64,000 nucleotides of DNA. It comes from an uncultured Gammaproteobacteria bacterium (lineage in GTDB: Bacteria > Pseudomonadota > Gammaproteobacteria > Nitrosococcales > Methylophagaceae). Every line of letters starts with the position of its first letter. Position 1 is the first letter of the stretch. Under the pieces are notes generated by a model that was not told the origin of the DNA, ran no database searches, and saw only the letters and a program-made list of their open reading frames with translations. Below, piece after piece: positions 51,564-61,690 of this stretch. A program made the translations under genes and the position numbers. The stretch spans positions 62,001 through 126,000 of the forward strand of contig CAJQLA010000008.1 in the NCBI GenBank assembly GCA_905479075.1. The letters are read 5' to 3'.

Positions 51564-52847
51564 TTATGATGAAGGCTGGCTAAGTATTTGTTCAGCACAG
51601 TATTGACCATTACGAACAGCCCCTTCAATAGTGGCTGGGTAGTTGTTTTTTATATAATCGCCAGTCAACCATAAGCCATTGATGGTTGTTTCACATTCAG
51701 GTCGTTGCCGATGATTTTCAACAGTACACATGAAAGTCGCCCGTTTTTCTCTAATGACAAATGCATCTATTGCGCGATCGGGTAGTGTTGGAACCTGTTG
51801 ATGAACTTCTTGACTGATATGTCTTATCAGTTGTTCTCTACTTAGTTGTTCATGTTCACCTTGAGCACTAATAACAACGGCGATCAAGCCAGGATGTTGT
51901 TGACTACGATCAAATAACCAATGACTCATTGTCCCCGTCATTCCTAACATCGGCTTAGGCAATCTACAATCTTCATGATATTGAAGGTATACAGTTGTGA
52001 TAGGCGTTTGTTGAGGACGATGGAAACGCACATGCGAAGCAAGTAATTGTGCAGATTGATCTGGGCCCGTGGCAATAACGACATTATCAGCATCAATGAA
52101 TCGTCCTGCTGTGGTGACAACACCTGTTACTAGGCCTTCTTCGGTCACAATTTCTGCGATACGTGTTTGACGACTCAGCTTGCCACCATGACGCCTGATA
52201 TAGTCAGCAGCAGCTTGAGGAAATAAATCACCCAGTGGTTTTTTAGGGATCAACAAATCTGCGTGCTGTTGTGTTTTGCCCAGGCTATCACGTAAAACAT
52301 GAGCAAGGACATGAGCGGAAGCACGATCGGTTGATGTGTTTAACGTCGCTAAACATAATGGCTCCCAGAGTTGCTTGATTAAACGGTCAGGTTGCCCTAC
52401 TTTTTGTAACCACTCTAAGACGGTAATATCATGGTCTGATAATAATTTCGGGATATTGCGTTGTAGAACAACCAAGTTTTTAAGGCCTGAAAGACCTGCA
52501 CTACGAACTAAGTTCCAAGCTAAAGACCATGGCCAGGATAGCTTGCCCCTTGCAGAGAGATGTAAAGGGGAATATTGGGTGTCATAAATTGAAATATCAA
52601 TAGTAAGCCTATCAATCACAGTCTCGGGATCAACACTCACTAATTGCATCATCGCTAACATATGGTCATAAGCGCCAATCATAATATGTTGGCCATTATC
52701 TATGACTTTGTCTTGCCATTCGATATTACGTGCCCGCCCGCCAAAGTGTTTTGCAGCCTCAATGACATGAACTGGTTCACCTTGCCGAGCCAGTTTCACC
52801 GCGGTTGTTAGACCACTCCAACCCCCCCCGATGACTAATGTAGTCAT
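51564..52847 (-). CDS. hpnE: HpnE-type FAD-dependent squalene desaturase-like oxidoreductase
   Basis: Flavin amine-oxidase-fold protein of the squalene-associated HpnE family. The 427 residues begin with LVIGGGWSGLTTAVKL, the FAD-binding dinucleotide motif, and VHVIEAAKHFGGRARN. TGDYIKNNYPATIEGAVRNGQYCA near residue 400 is the C-terminal FAD block. HpnE in the known pathway reduces hydroxysqualene to squalene. It overlaps hpnD by 4 bases. A phytoene-desaturase-like role in a C30 carotenoid pathway is the alternative. Confidence 0.88.
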   Translation of the reverse strand: MTTLVIGGGWSGLTTAVKLARQGEPVHVIEAAKHFGGRARNIEWQDKVIDNGQHIMIGAYDHMLAMMQLVSVDPETVIDRLTIDISIYDTQYSPLHLSARGKLSWPWSLAWNLVRSAGLSGLKNLVVLQRNIPKLLSDHDITVLEWLQKVGQPDRLIKQLWEPLCLATLNTSTDRASAHVLAHVLRDSLGKTQQHADLLIPKKPLGDLFPQAAADYIRRHGGKLSRQTRIAEIVTEEGLVTGVVTTAGRFIDADNVVIATGPDQSAQLLASHVRFHRPQQTPITTVYLQYHEDCRLPKPMLGMTGTMSHWLFDRSQQHPGLIAVVISAQGEHEQLSREQLIRHISQEVHQQVPTLPDRAIDAFVIREKRATFMCTVENHRQRPECETTINGLWLTGDYIKNNYPATIEGAVRNGQYCAEQILSQPSS

Positions 52848-53701
52848 GCTTGTTGAACCTGTCTATATTTGCTTTTAGTGGCTGTTTTCCAGGCGATCCA
52901 GAGCTTTCGGAGAGGGGTTAATGTCACACGATGTTCCATGACATGAAAACCATCAAGTTCGATTTCATCAAGCGTTGTCTGATAAATTTCCGACATAATT
53001 AACCCTGTTCGTTGTGCGTAACGGTCGCAATCAGGTAATAAACTTAAAGCCTTATGATAATAGTCTCTCGCACGTTGGGTTTGGAAGTGAAGTAACTCAA
53101 TCAATTCTGGACTTGATTTCAGTGCTAGAACATCATCAATATCGACATTAAACCGTTCTAGATCTTCTTGTGGGATGTAAATACGGCCACGCTGAGCATC
53201 TTCACGAACATCACGAATAATATTGGTTAATTGTAGTGCCATACCCAAGGTTTCAGCATATTTTAAGGTATCTCTATTTTGGTAGCCAAAGATCTCAACC
53301 ACTAGTAAGCCAACTGCGCTAGCAACTCGATAACAGTATAAAGCTAACTGCTTAAAATTTGGATAGGAAAACTGGTCTAAATCCATCGCCATACCATCAA
53401 TAATTTCTATAAAATATTCTTGATGCAAATCATATTTATCAATAGCTGTCACTAATGCTTTCGTAATGGGATGGCTGGCTTGATGATTGAATGTTTGGCT
53501 AATTTCTTGTCGCCACCATTCTAGTTTATTTCGTGCAATAACGGCATCATGATCACTGTCAACGGTATCATCAATCTCTCGGCAAAAAGCATAGAGGGCG
53601 GTAATAGCTTGGCGTTGTTGTTCAGATAGAAATAAAAAACTGTAGTAAAAGCTTGAACCGCTTTTGGCTGTTTTTTCACGACAGTAGTCATCTGGTGTCA
53701 T
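52844..53701 (-). CDS. hpnD: Presqualene diphosphate synthase (HpnD type)
   Basis: Head-to-head prenyl synthase that condenses two farnesyl diphosphates to presqualene diphosphate. The 285 residues show the first Asp-rich motif FCREIDDTVD near residue 38-47 and the second LTNIIRDVREDAQRGRIYIP near 152. SGSSFYYSFLFL near 15 is typical of HpnD. It overlaps hpnE on one side and the ferredoxin-like gene on the other (ATGA). A third gene, hpnC, is not in the window, so hydroxysqualene formation must be done elsewhere or by another route. Confidence 0.9.
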   Translation of the reverse strand: MTPDDYCREKTAKSGSSFYYSFLFLSEQQRQAITALYAFCREIDDTVDSDHDAVIARNKLEWWRQEISQTFNHQASHPITKALVTAIDKYDLHQEYFIEIIDGMAMDLDQFSYPNFKQLALYCYRVASAVGLLVVEIFGYQNRDTLKYAETLGMALQLTNIIRDVREDAQRGRIYIPQEDLERFNVDIDDVLALKSSPELIELLHFQTQRARDYYHKALSLLPDCDRYAQRTGLIMSEIYQTTLDEIELDGFHVMEHRVTLTPLRKLWIAWKTATKSKYRQVQQA

Positions 53702-54000
53702 CGTTGTAATCTTTTTACTATTTGACCGCGTAATAAATGATTAGCAATAATTTCATCAATATCCTCTTTATTCTGATATTGATACCAAATACCTTCTGGA
53801 TAAATCACTAACATTGGCCCTAAGGCACAACGATTTAAGCAGCCAGCACTATTGACACGTACTTGTTCGAGGCCAAGTGCTTTCACACGTTGCTTGGCAT
53901 AAGCACGAAGTGATATTGCATCATGCTGCTGACAATGCTGCCTGCCATCAGTACGTTCATTAGTACAAAAGAATAAGTGATATTTATATATTTCAGACAT
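53698..54000 (-). CDS. Thioredoxin-like [2Fe-2S] ferredoxin
   Basis: A 100-residue thioredoxin-fold ferredoxin (Shethna-type). The four cluster cysteines are Cys12, Cys23, Cys54 and Cys58 in FCTNERTDGRQHC and SAGCLNRCALGP. It is the first gene of a run with hpnD and hpnE, overlapping hpnD by 4 bases. Such ferredoxins are found beside squalene or phytoene synthase-like genes in various proteobacteria. It may feed electrons to HpnE; that is inference. Confidence 0.88.
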   Translation of the reverse strand: MSEIYKYHLFFCTNERTDGRQHCQQHDAISLRAYAKQRVKALGLEQVRVNSAGCLNRCALGPMLVIYPEGIWYQYQNKEDIDEIIANHLLRGQIVKRLQR

Positions 54001-54063
54001 GGCATAGATTCTTAACGAAATGAAGATAAGAGAATATGTTTGTTTATGGACAATAGATTTCGC

Positions 54064-55032
54064 TTAATAACTGCGTTCGATAGAAAAATCTGCAAGAGAG
54101 AGTAATGCCTCTTTATAGATAGAATCTGGCAAGGTAACTAGGGCTTTTTTGGCGAGTTTTGCTTCTTTTTCTGCGGCCTGTGAGGTGTAGTTAATAGCAC
54201 CCGTTTGATTAATGATATCGATGATTTCATCGATTTTGTCACGCTCGCCTTGCTCTATAGCATGACGGATAACTTGTCTTTGCTGCTCATTACCATGTTG
54301 CATTGCATAAATCAAAGGAAGTGTTGGTTTGCCTTCGGCTAAATCATCACCAATATTTTTGCCAATAGTTTCACTTGATTCACTATAATCGAGTAAGTCA
54401 TCTACTAATTGGAAAGCGCTACCTAGATGCATAGCGTAATCTGCCATGGCTTGCTCGAGCGCAGGTGATGAACCACTAATAACGGCACCAAGTTGTCCAG
54501 CAGCTTCGAATAACTTTGCTGTTTTATGGTGAATGACTTCAAGGTAAGCGGCTTCACTGGTATCAGGGTCATTGCAGTTAAGCAGTTGTAGCACTTCGCC
54601 TTCAGCAATAATATTGGTGGTATGAGATAGGATTTTCATTAAAGGCATTGAATCCATTTCAACCATCATTTCAAATGAACGAGTGTATAAAAAGTCACCG
54701 ACTAAAACACTGGCTTCATTGCCCCAAAGATTATTGGCCGTTTCCTTACCACGCCGCATATCTGAACCATCGACAACATCATCATGTAACAAGGTGGCGG
54801 TATGGATGAATTCAATAATTGTCGCTAGATTGGTGTGTTGCTCACCTTGATATGCACAAGCACGCGCACTTAATATGGCCAAAGCAGGGCGCAGGCGCTT
54901 CCCACCACTGTTAATAATGTAATGACCTAACTGATTAACGAGCACAACATCTGATTGCAAGCGGGCTTGAATCATCGCATCGACAGCGGACATGTCATCT
55001 TCAATTAAGGAGTAAATGGATTGGATATCCAC
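54064..55032 (-). CDS. ispB: Octaprenyl diphosphate synthase
   Basis: Trans-prenyl synthase making the polyprenyl side chain of ubiquinone. The 322 residues match IspB. The first Asp-rich motif is LLHDDVVDGSDMRRG near residue 79-93, and the second is LVDDLLDYSES near 208-218. GGKRLRPALAIL near 42 is the substrate-binding block. It is divergent from rplU, the conserved gammaproteobacterial order. The exact chain length of the product cannot be read from the sequence. Confidence 0.96.
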   Translation of the reverse strand: MDIQSIYSLIEDDMSAVDAMIQARLQSDVVLVNQLGHYIINSGGKRLRPALAILSARACAYQGEQHTNLATIIEFIHTATLLHDDVVDGSDMRRGKETANNLWGNEASVLVGDFLYTRSFEMMVEMDSMPLMKILSHTTNIIAEGEVLQLLNCNDPDTSEAAYLEVIHHKTAKLFEAAGQLGAVISGSSPALEQAMADYAMHLGSAFQLVDDLLDYSESSETIGKNIGDDLAEGKPTLPLIYAMQHGNEQQRQVIRHAIEQGERDKIDEIIDIINQTGAINYTSQAAEKEAKLAKKALVTLPDSIYKEALLSLADFSIERSY

Positions 55033-55119
55033 GGCGCTAAAATCTACCTATAATACGGGTCTGTAAAAGTTGCTACTTTCTCATGCAAGACGATAGATCG
55101 CAAATATTTTGATTAAGGT

Positions 55120-55148
55120 TTGATCTCTTTAAGGAAAGAGGCTAAAAT
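55120..55148 (+). promoter_or_regulatory. Sigma-70 promoter of rplU-rpmA
   Basis: TTGATC at 55120-55125, a 17-base spacer and TAAAAT at 55143-55148 form a good -35/-10 pair 55 bases before the rplU ATG. A small hairpin TGTTGG-attga-CCAACA at 55160-55176 lies in the transcribed leader. Confidence 0.75.
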
Positions 55149-55203
55149 TGCCGGTCTTTTGTTGGATTGACCAACAATAACTTAATATTTTTTGGAGACA
55201 GCG

Positions 55204-55515
55204 ATGTACGCTATTGTCGCGACTGGTGGAAAGCAGTACCGAGTTAAAGAGGGCGAGAAGCTCCGTGTTGAGAAATTATCTGCAGAAGCCGGTGATACGG
55301 TTGAATTAGATAAAGTTTTAATGGTGGGTGAAGGTGACGATGTCAAAATCGGCGCACCTTATCTTGAAGGCGCTAAAGTAACTGCAACTGTAGCGGCAAA
55401 TGGCCGTGGTGATAAAGTGAAAATCGTCAAGTTCCGTCGTCGTAAGCATTATCGCAGAGAGATGGGACACCGTCAGTCTTACACAGAAATCGAAATCACA
55501 GGCATCTCAGCCTAA
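55204..55515 (+). CDS. rplU: 50S ribosomal protein L21
   Basis: Large-subunit protein. The 103 residues match E. coli L21. [20 protein letters not shown] at the start and [24 protein letters not shown] at the end are unmistakable. ATG 55204 is preceded by GGAG at 55193-55196; an upstream in-frame GGAGACAG codon run has no better start. rpmA follows 26 bp later. The leader hairpin at 55160-55176 may contribute to autoregulation, which is speculative. Confidence 0.99.
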   Translation: MYAIVATGGKQYRVKEGEKLRVEKLSAEAGDTVELDKVLMVGEGDDVKIGAPYLEGAKVTATVAANGRGDKVKIVKFRRRKHYRREMGHRQSYTEIEITGISA

Positions 55516-55541
55516 GATTAAACGCTCAAGAGGATACAGAG

Positions 55542-55799
55542 ATGGCTCATAAGAAAGCAGGTGGTAGTACTAGAAACGGGCGCGATTCAGAATCCAAGCG
55601 CCTTGGTGTAAAACGCTACGGTGGTGAAGCTGTATTAGGCGGTAATATCCTTATCCGTCAACGCGGTACACGTTATCACGCAGGTCTGAATGTTGGTGTT
55701 GGTAAAGATCACACTTTGTTTGCTAAAACAGACGGTAAAGTGCTTTTCGAAACTAAAGGCCCTAAAAGTCGTACATTCGTTAGCGTTGTAGCAGACTAG
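55542..55799 (+). CDS. rpmA: 50S ribosomal protein L27
   Basis: Peptidyl-transferase-centre protein whose N-terminus reaches the tRNA acceptor ends. The 85 residues begin [20 protein letters not shown], the form without a cleaved N-terminal extension, as in other proteobacteria. It is co-transcribed with rplU and has a strong terminator after it, so obgE likely has a separate promoter. Confidence 0.99.
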   Translation: MAHKKAGGSTRNGRDSESKRLGVKRYGGEAVLGGNILIRQRGTRYHAGLNVGVGKDHTLFAKTDGKVLFETKGPKSRTFVSVVAD

Positions 55800-55834
55800 A
55801 AGATTCAGTTAGCCCAGTATGGGCAACTAAAGAG

Positions 55835-55859
55835 AGCCCTGCTAATGCGGGGCTTTTTT
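55835..55859 (+). terminator. Rho-independent terminator after rpmA
   Basis: AGCCCTGC at 55835-55842 pairs with GCGGGGCT at 55847-55854 (one G:U) over a TAAT loop, then a T-run. Confidence 0.9.
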
Positions 55860-55902
55860 GTTTCTGGACTTTACAACTAAAAGTGACTATTTTTAGCTGT
55901 AA

Positions 55903-56997
<1,095 letters not shown>

Positions 56998-57000
56998 TAA

Positions 57001-58131
57001 GTGGTAAATTCACACCAACAACTTGTTAATACAAAACGTTGGGTCATCAAGATCGGAAGTGCGTTATTGACTCGGCCAGGCGATGGTCTTGATCTGCAAC
57101 GTGTTAGCTGGTTATGTGGTGAAATTGCTCAACTCCGTGCACAAGGCAAAGAGGTTGTTTTAGTAACATCAGGCTCTGTTGCTGCTGGGATGCAGGAGCT
57201 TGGTTGGGCGAAACGGCCACACGCCTTACATCTTTTACAATCTGCTGCTAGCGTCGGACAAATGGGTTTAATACAGGCTTATGCGTCGGCTTGTGAACAG
57301 CATAATATCCATACTGCTCAAATCTTACTAACCCACACTGATTTAGCTGATCGTAATCGATATTTGAATGCACGAAGTACATTGAACAGCCTGTTGGAAT
57401 TGAATGTACTGCCTGTCGTAAACGAAAACGATACGATAGCGAATGAAGAAATTCGTTTCGGTGATAACGATACCTTGGCGGCAATGACTGCGAACTTGGT
57501 TGAGGCCGATGTACTTGTGATTTTGACTGATCAATCAGGGCTGTTTGATGCGGATCCACGCCAAAATTTAAATGCGAAATTAATTACGGCATCTGCTGCA
57601 AACAATTCTGACTTAGATAGCATGGCCGGAGACAGTAAAGGTGAGTTTGGCCGAGGCGGCATGGCGACTAAATTACTAGCGGCAAGACGGGCTGCCCGTT
57701 CTGGCGCAACCACGATTATCATGTCGGGTAAGTATGAGGATAATTTGCAGCAGCTGGCTAAAGGTGAAACGGTTGGTACTTTATTGTGGGCCGATAATGA
57801 ACCGATGACAGCAAGACAGCAATGGTTGGTAGGCCATTTAAAACCTAAAGGGTCTATTTATTTAGATGATGGCGCTGCAAAGGTGGTACAACAGCAGGGT
57901 AAAAGTATTCTTGCTGTCGGTGTTAAAAAAGCTGAGGGTGAATTTACACGTGGTGAGTTAGTAGTTTGTAAAAATCTTACTGGACAAGAGATAGCGCGTG
58001 GTTTGGTTAATTATAATGTAGATGAAGCTAATAAAATAATGGGTAAATCAAGCCGGGATATCGAAGCCATTCTTGGTTATGTTGATGAAGCTGAATTAAT
58101 ACATCGGGATAATTTAGTGGTAACAAGCTAA
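57001..58131 (+). CDS. proB: Glutamate 5-kinase
   Basis: First enzyme of proline synthesis from glutamate, feedback-inhibited by proline in the family. The 376 residues have the amino-acid kinase domain (about 12-260) with VIKIGSALLT, VVLVTSGSVAAGM and GGMATKLLAARRA, then a C-terminal PUA domain (about 283-360). Start GTG 57001 lies 3 bases after obgE, with GAGGA upstream. proA is not adjacent. The obgE-proB pairing is common in gammaproteobacteria. Confidence 0.98.
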   Translation: MVNSHQQLVNTKRWVIKIGSALLTRPGDGLDLQRVSWLCGEIAQLRAQGKEVVLVTSGSVAAGMQELGWAKRPHALHLLQSAASVGQMGLIQAYASACEQHNIHTAQILLTHTDLADRNRYLNARSTLNSLLELNVLPVVNENDTIANEEIRFGDNDTLAAMTANLVEADVLVILTDQSGLFDADPRQNLNAKLITASAANNSDLDSMAGDSKGEFGRGGMATKLLAARRAARSGATTIIMSGKYEDNLQQLAKGETVGTLLWADNEPMTARQQWLVGHLKPKGSIYLDDGAAKVVQQQGKSILAVGVKKAEGEFTRGELVVCKNLTGQEIARGLVNYNVDEANKIMGKSSRDIEAILGYVDEAELIHRDNLVVTS

Positions 58132-58145
58132 CAGAGGTGAATAAA

Positions 58146-58180
58146 AAGTCAGACTCTTTTCAGAGCCTGACTTCTTTTTA
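58146..58180 (+). terminator. Rho-independent terminator between convergent proB and bfr
   Basis: GTCAGACTCT at 58148-58157 pairs with AGAGCCTGAC at 58162-58171 with one mismatch, flanked by A-run and T-rich sequence on both sides; it can serve both strands. Confidence 0.8.
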
Positions 58181-58195
58181 AAGCTAAAAGTTTAA

Positions 58196-58675
58196 TTAAT
58201 CTGCTTTTTTAACGATTTGTGCTTGAATATAGTTTTCTATACCCATTTTATCGATCAAGCCTAATTGAGTTTCTAGCCAGTCGATATGCTCTTCTTCAGC
58301 TTCAAGAATATCTTTAAATAAATCACGAGAAACAAAATCACCCACTTGTTCCGAGTAGGCTATACCTTCTTTTAGGTCAGGAACCGCATCCATTTCTAAT
58401 GCTAAATCACATTCGAGCATTTCTTTGGTATTTTCGCCGATACGTAAGGCACCTAAATCTTGTAGATTCGGCAGACCTTCTAGAAATAAGATGCGATCAG
58501 TGAGTGAATCAGCATGTTTCATTTCATCAATAGACTCATGGTATTCATGTTCATAAAGATTAGTCATACCCCAATCTCGGTACATTTTCGCATGTAAGAA
58601 ATATTGGTTTATAGCGATGAGCTCGTTAGCTAGCGCTTTGTTTAATAATGAAATGACTTTGTTATCACCTTTCAT
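58196..58675 (-). CDS. bfr: Bacterioferritin
   Basis: Haem-containing iron-storage protein that assembles into a 24-subunit shell. The 159 residues match the family. The ferroxidase ligands Glu18, Glu51, His54, Glu94, Glu127 and His130 follow the E. coli numbering, and Met52 is the axial haem ligand. AAAGG lies near ATG. bfd is upstream on the same strand, 149 bp away, so they have linked iron roles but may be separate transcripts. Confidence 0.97.
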   Translation of the reverse strand: MKGDNKVISLLNKALANELIAINQYFLHAKMYRDWGMTNLYEHEYHESIDEMKHADSLTDRILFLEGLPNLQDLGALRIGENTKEMLECDLALEMDAVPDLKEGIAYSEQVGDFVSRDLFKDILEAEEEHIDWLETQLGLIDKMGIENYIQAQIVKKAD

Positions 58676-58824
58676 TGTTGTTCCTTTATACGGTATGAAT
58701 TATTGACGATAGTAACTTGATAATTCTTATAGAATCAAGAAGTCTGAAAGTGGATGAGTGAAAATGGTTGTTCGAGATGAGAACCGCTGTCAGCTGAAAT
58801 GCGTTACAAGAGAAGTAGACGTAT

Positions 58825-59016
58825 TTATAAGCAAGCAGATTCTTGCTGTTCTTGGGGAATATGGTCTTGAACGATCCGATTTACCTTAAACTGACATTTG
58901 CCACAACAGCCAGCAGCGCCAGTTGCTTCGCGAACATGATCAACACTATGTGCGCCGGAGTTTACCGCCGTTTCAATAGTTTGTGAATTTACATTGTTAC
59001 AAATACAAATAATCAT
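58825..59016 (-). CDS. bfd: Bacterioferritin-associated ferredoxin
   Basis: A 63-residue [2Fe-2S] protein that binds bacterioferritin and supplies electrons for iron release. The cluster ligands match E. coli Bfd: Cys4, Cys6, Cys38 and Cys41, in IICICN and GCCGKC. Two Fur-like boxes overlap or precede its start, which fits induction under iron limitation. The C-terminus is a short acidic/Gln tail. It sits just upstream of bfr. Confidence 0.95.
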   Translation of the reverse strand: MIICICNNVNSQTIETAVNSGAHSVDHVREATGAAGCCGKCQFKVNRIVQDHIPQEQQESACL

Positions 59017-59020
59017 TATC
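59002..59020 (-). promoter_or_regulatory. Putative Fur box overlapping the bfd start
   Basis: On the minus strand GATAATGATTATTTGTATT matches the 19-base Fur consensus at about 14 positions and covers the bfd ATG. A site here could block translation start or elongation of transcription. Only the sequence match supports it. Confidence 0.5.
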
Positions 59021-59051
59021 AGACGTAAAAGTAGTAGAACGTGTTCTAAAT

Positions 59052-59070
59052 ACTAATCATTATCATTTGC
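59052..59070 (-). promoter_or_regulatory. Putative Fur box upstream of bfd
   Basis: On the minus strand GCAAATGATAATGATTAGT matches the Fur consensus GATAATGATAATCATTATC at about 14 of 19 positions. It lies 36-54 bases upstream of the bfd ATG, a usual operator place. Confidence 0.65.
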
Positions 59071-59193
59071 AACGTCAACACTTTTCTTTAAAGATTTAAA
59101 AAGTGTGTCACCTAAGAGTGGTAATCTGATATGTCATATTTATAACGATATGAATTATTACCGCCATATTTGGTGAAGAGAGTTAGTGGCGAC

Positions 59194-60372
59194 CTAGGTT
59201 TGCTTAACGGCTGAAAGTGCAATTTTTTTATGAAAATAAATGATCAGTCCTATAGCAAACAATATGATTGGAATACAGCTCAAATTCATCATTTGCCAAC
59301 CAATAGTAGATTCGAGCCACCCCGATGCTAATGCCGAAACGGTGACCATGCTGAAAATAAGAAACTCGTTTGCAGCTTGTGCTTTCGGCTTTTCAGCTTC
59401 GCTATAGGCGCTTGTAACAAGATGTGTGGCACTGATAAACATAAAATTCCAACCGACACCCAAGATAATGAGCGCCAGTGAAAAATGAAATTGGCTCTGA
59501 CCATGTAAGTTGATAGCGATACAGCTGAGTATGACTAAAGCACCAAGTGACATCATTTGCAATGTGCCGAATCGATTAATTAAACGACCAGTAAAAAAAC
59601 TTGGAATAAACATACCGAGCGCGTGAAGCTCAATGACCCAAGCTGATTGTGAAAAACTAAAGCCATGATGATGCATAGCAAGAGGCGTAGCCGTCATTAA
59701 CAAATTCATAACCACATAACTGATCATTGCGGCAGAAATCGACACTAAGAAAATGGGCTGGCTGATGATCTGTAGAATTGGTCTTATTTTTTCATGGCTA
59801 TGAACAATTGTTTTTGCAGGGAAAGTGACCCTCGATAGTACATAGAGTGCAATTACATAAAGCAGCGCTAACCCCCAGAAAGCACCAACGAAGGCTGTTC
59901 CTTTGACGAGATCCTGACTGTAAATAGCTAAGTTAGGTCCAGCAATAGCAGCTAAAACACCACCGAGCATGACAAATGATATGGCGCGTGCCCTTTTATT
60001 ACTGTCGCACATTTCAACAACAGCAAAACGGTATAAGGTGCCAAAGCCAATGGTAATACCGAGTAGAAAAGCACCGAGGCAAAACCATTGAAATGATTCA
60101 ATATGTAACGCTTGGATGCAGATCAAGGCGCCCACTATACCAATAGTGTTACCTAGAAAAAATCCACGCTTTCGGCCAACTTTGTCCATGATCAATGAAG
60201 CAGGTATCGTCGCGAGCATCAAACCAATAAACTGAAATGCAACAGGGAGCGTAGTTAGTTCACTAGATGGCGCCATTTTCTGTCCGATCAAGGCCATCAC
60301 GGCTACTAACAGGATAGTTCCCGTGGTCAGCAAGGCTTGACAGAAAGTCAGTGCAAGAATGTTAAGGTTCAT
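59194..60372 (-). CDS. MFS transporter, unassigned substrate
   Basis: A 392-residue major facilitator with about 12 hydrophobic segments. The MDKVGRKRGFF segment near residue 63 is the MFS loop 2-3 motif, and INRFGTLQMM near 265 is its pseudo-repeat in the second half. A G-x-G-x-G glycine pattern in GITIGFGTLYRF sits in helix 4. It resembles the general sugar/drug MFS group, without a clear subfamily. It is a single gene between bfd (178-bp gap) and rpsT. Confidence 0.8.
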   Translation of the reverse strand: MNLNILALTFCQALLTTGTILLVAVMALIGQKMAPSSELTTLPVAFQFIGLMLATIPASLIMDKVGRKRGFFLGNTIGIVGALICIQALHIESFQWFCLGAFLLGITIGFGTLYRFAVVEMCDSNKRARAISFVMLGGVLAAIAGPNLAIYSQDLVKGTAFVGAFWGLALLYVIALYVLSRVTFPAKTIVHSHEKIRPILQIISQPIFLVSISAAMISYVVMNLLMTATPLAMHHHGFSFSQSAWVIELHALGMFIPSFFTGRLINRFGTLQMMSLGALVILSCIAINLHGQSQFHFSLALIILGVGWNFMFISATHLVTSAYSEAEKPKAQAANEFLIFSMVTVSALASGWLESTIGWQMMNLSCIPIILFAIGLIIYFHKKIALSAVKQT

Positions 60373-60403
60373 TACGCTTTGTAAATAGTGCTAATTGCAG
60401 GCA

Positions 60404-60428
60404 TAAAAAAACCGACACAAGGTCGGTT
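60404..60428 (-). terminator. Rho-independent terminator after rpsT
   Basis: On the minus strand AACCGAC (60428-60422) pairs with GTCGGTT (60416-60410) over a short loop, followed by a T-run. Confidence 0.88.
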
Positions 60429-60452
60429 CTTTTAAAAACAATGTGCTTGAGC

Positions 60453-60713
60453 TTAGAGTGCGCGAACAGCTGCGTTTAAACGGCTTTTGCTACGAGCAGC
60501 GGCATTTTTATGAATAATACCTTTGCGAGCCATACGATCTAAGGCAGGAACGGCAGCTTGGTATGCAGCAGTTGCTTGTTCTTTATTGCCATCATCAATT
60601 GCTTTTTGTAGTGCTTTAACGCTTGTACGCATTGCTGAACGTTGACTTGCGTTGCGTTGGCGGCTATCTTCCGCTTGACGTGCACGTTTTTTTGCTTGTG
60701 CTGAGTTTGCCAA
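60453..60713 (-). CDS. rpsT: 30S ribosomal protein S20
   Basis: Primary 16S rRNA-binding small-subunit protein. The 86 residues are Lys/Arg-rich helices: [21 protein letters not shown] at the start and [21 protein letters not shown] near the end. It has its own terminator. GGAG lies 7 bases before ATG. In many bacteria rpsT is a single gene near murJ or ribF, here it stands divergent from xthA. Confidence 0.99.
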   Translation of the reverse strand: MANSAQAKKRARQAEDSRQRNASQRSAMRTSVKALQKAIDDGNKEQATAAYQAAVPALDRMARKGIIHKNAAARSKSRLNAAVRAL

Positions 60714-60910
60714 AGTGTTTCTCCTAAAAACCAGCTATATATGTAAAGAACAGAGCATTATCCTGATTTGAATACACTTTGTAAAGTATTTTTGTTAATA
60801 AAACCAAGCTTATTCGTGCTGAGTAGATAACATTATATACAGTAACGGTGTTTAACGTATCAGTAATGCTATTCCTTGTTATGATAGTAAAATTTTTAGT
60901 GGATGATCGT

Positions 60911-61690
60911 ATGAAAATTGTTACGGCCAATGTCAATGGCATTAGGGCGGCAGGACGCAAAGGTTTTTTTGATTGGGTTGCCAATACAAAACCAGAGGTT
61001 GTGTGTATTCAAGAAACAAAAGCGCAGATTGATCAACTTAGTGATGCTTTATACCATCCAGCAGGTTATCACTGCTATTACCATGATGCTCAGAAAAAGG
61101 GCTATAGCGGTGTCGCACTGTATTGCCGTCAAAAACCCGATGAAGTTATTGTTGGTATGGAAAATGAAGAGTTCGATGCAGAAGGACGCTATATAGAAGC
61201 TAAGTTTGGCAATTTATCAGTTATTTCACTCTATATGCCATCAGGATCCTCAAAAGAAGAACGTCAGCAAGCCAAATACCGTTGCATGGATCATATGATG
61301 GCAAAGATGGAAGAGATGAAAGCGTCAGGTCGTGATTACCTTATTTGTGGCGATTGGAATATTGCCCATAAAAATGAAGATATTCGCAATTGGAAAGGCA
61401 ACCAGAAAAACTCAGGGTTTTTGCCAGAAGAAAGAGCGTGGTTAGATACCTTATTCGATGAAGTGGGTTTTGTGGATGCCTTCAGGGAGATCGAACAAGA
61501 AGAGCATCAATATACCTGGTGGTCAAACCGTGGACAGGCTCGTGCTAATAATGTTGGGTGGCGCATTGATTACCATGTCCTATCGCCAAATCTGAAAGGT
61601 AAAGTTATCTCAACAGAGATCTATCGTGATGTCAGCTTTTCAGATCATGCCCCGTTAATTATTGACTATGATTATCAAATACCCCAGTAA
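60911..61690 (+). CDS. xthA: Exodeoxyribonuclease III
   Basis: AP endonuclease and 3'-5' exonuclease of base-excision repair. The 259 residues have MKIVTANVNGIRAAGRKGFFDW at the start (the Asn metal site), Glu in IQETKAQ near residue 34, the GDWNIAHKNEDIRNW Asp/Asn block near 148, and SDHAPLIIDY with the catalytic His near 246. ATG 60911 gives the canonical start; an in-frame ATG at 60848 would add 21 unmatched residues. Its TAA joins the AmpG-like ATG directly. Confidence 0.97.
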   Translation: MKIVTANVNGIRAAGRKGFFDWVANTKPEVVCIQETKAQIDQLSDALYHPAGYHCYYHDAQKKGYSGVALYCRQKPDEVIVGMENEEFDAEGRYIEAKFGNLSVISLYMPSGSSKEERQQAKYRCMDHMMAKMEEMKASGRDYLICGDWNIAHKNEDIRNWKGNQKNSGFLPEERAWLDTLFDEVGFVDAFREIEQEEHQYTWWSNRGQARANNVGWRIDYHVLSPNLKGKVISTEIYRDVSFSDHAPLIIDYDYQIPQ

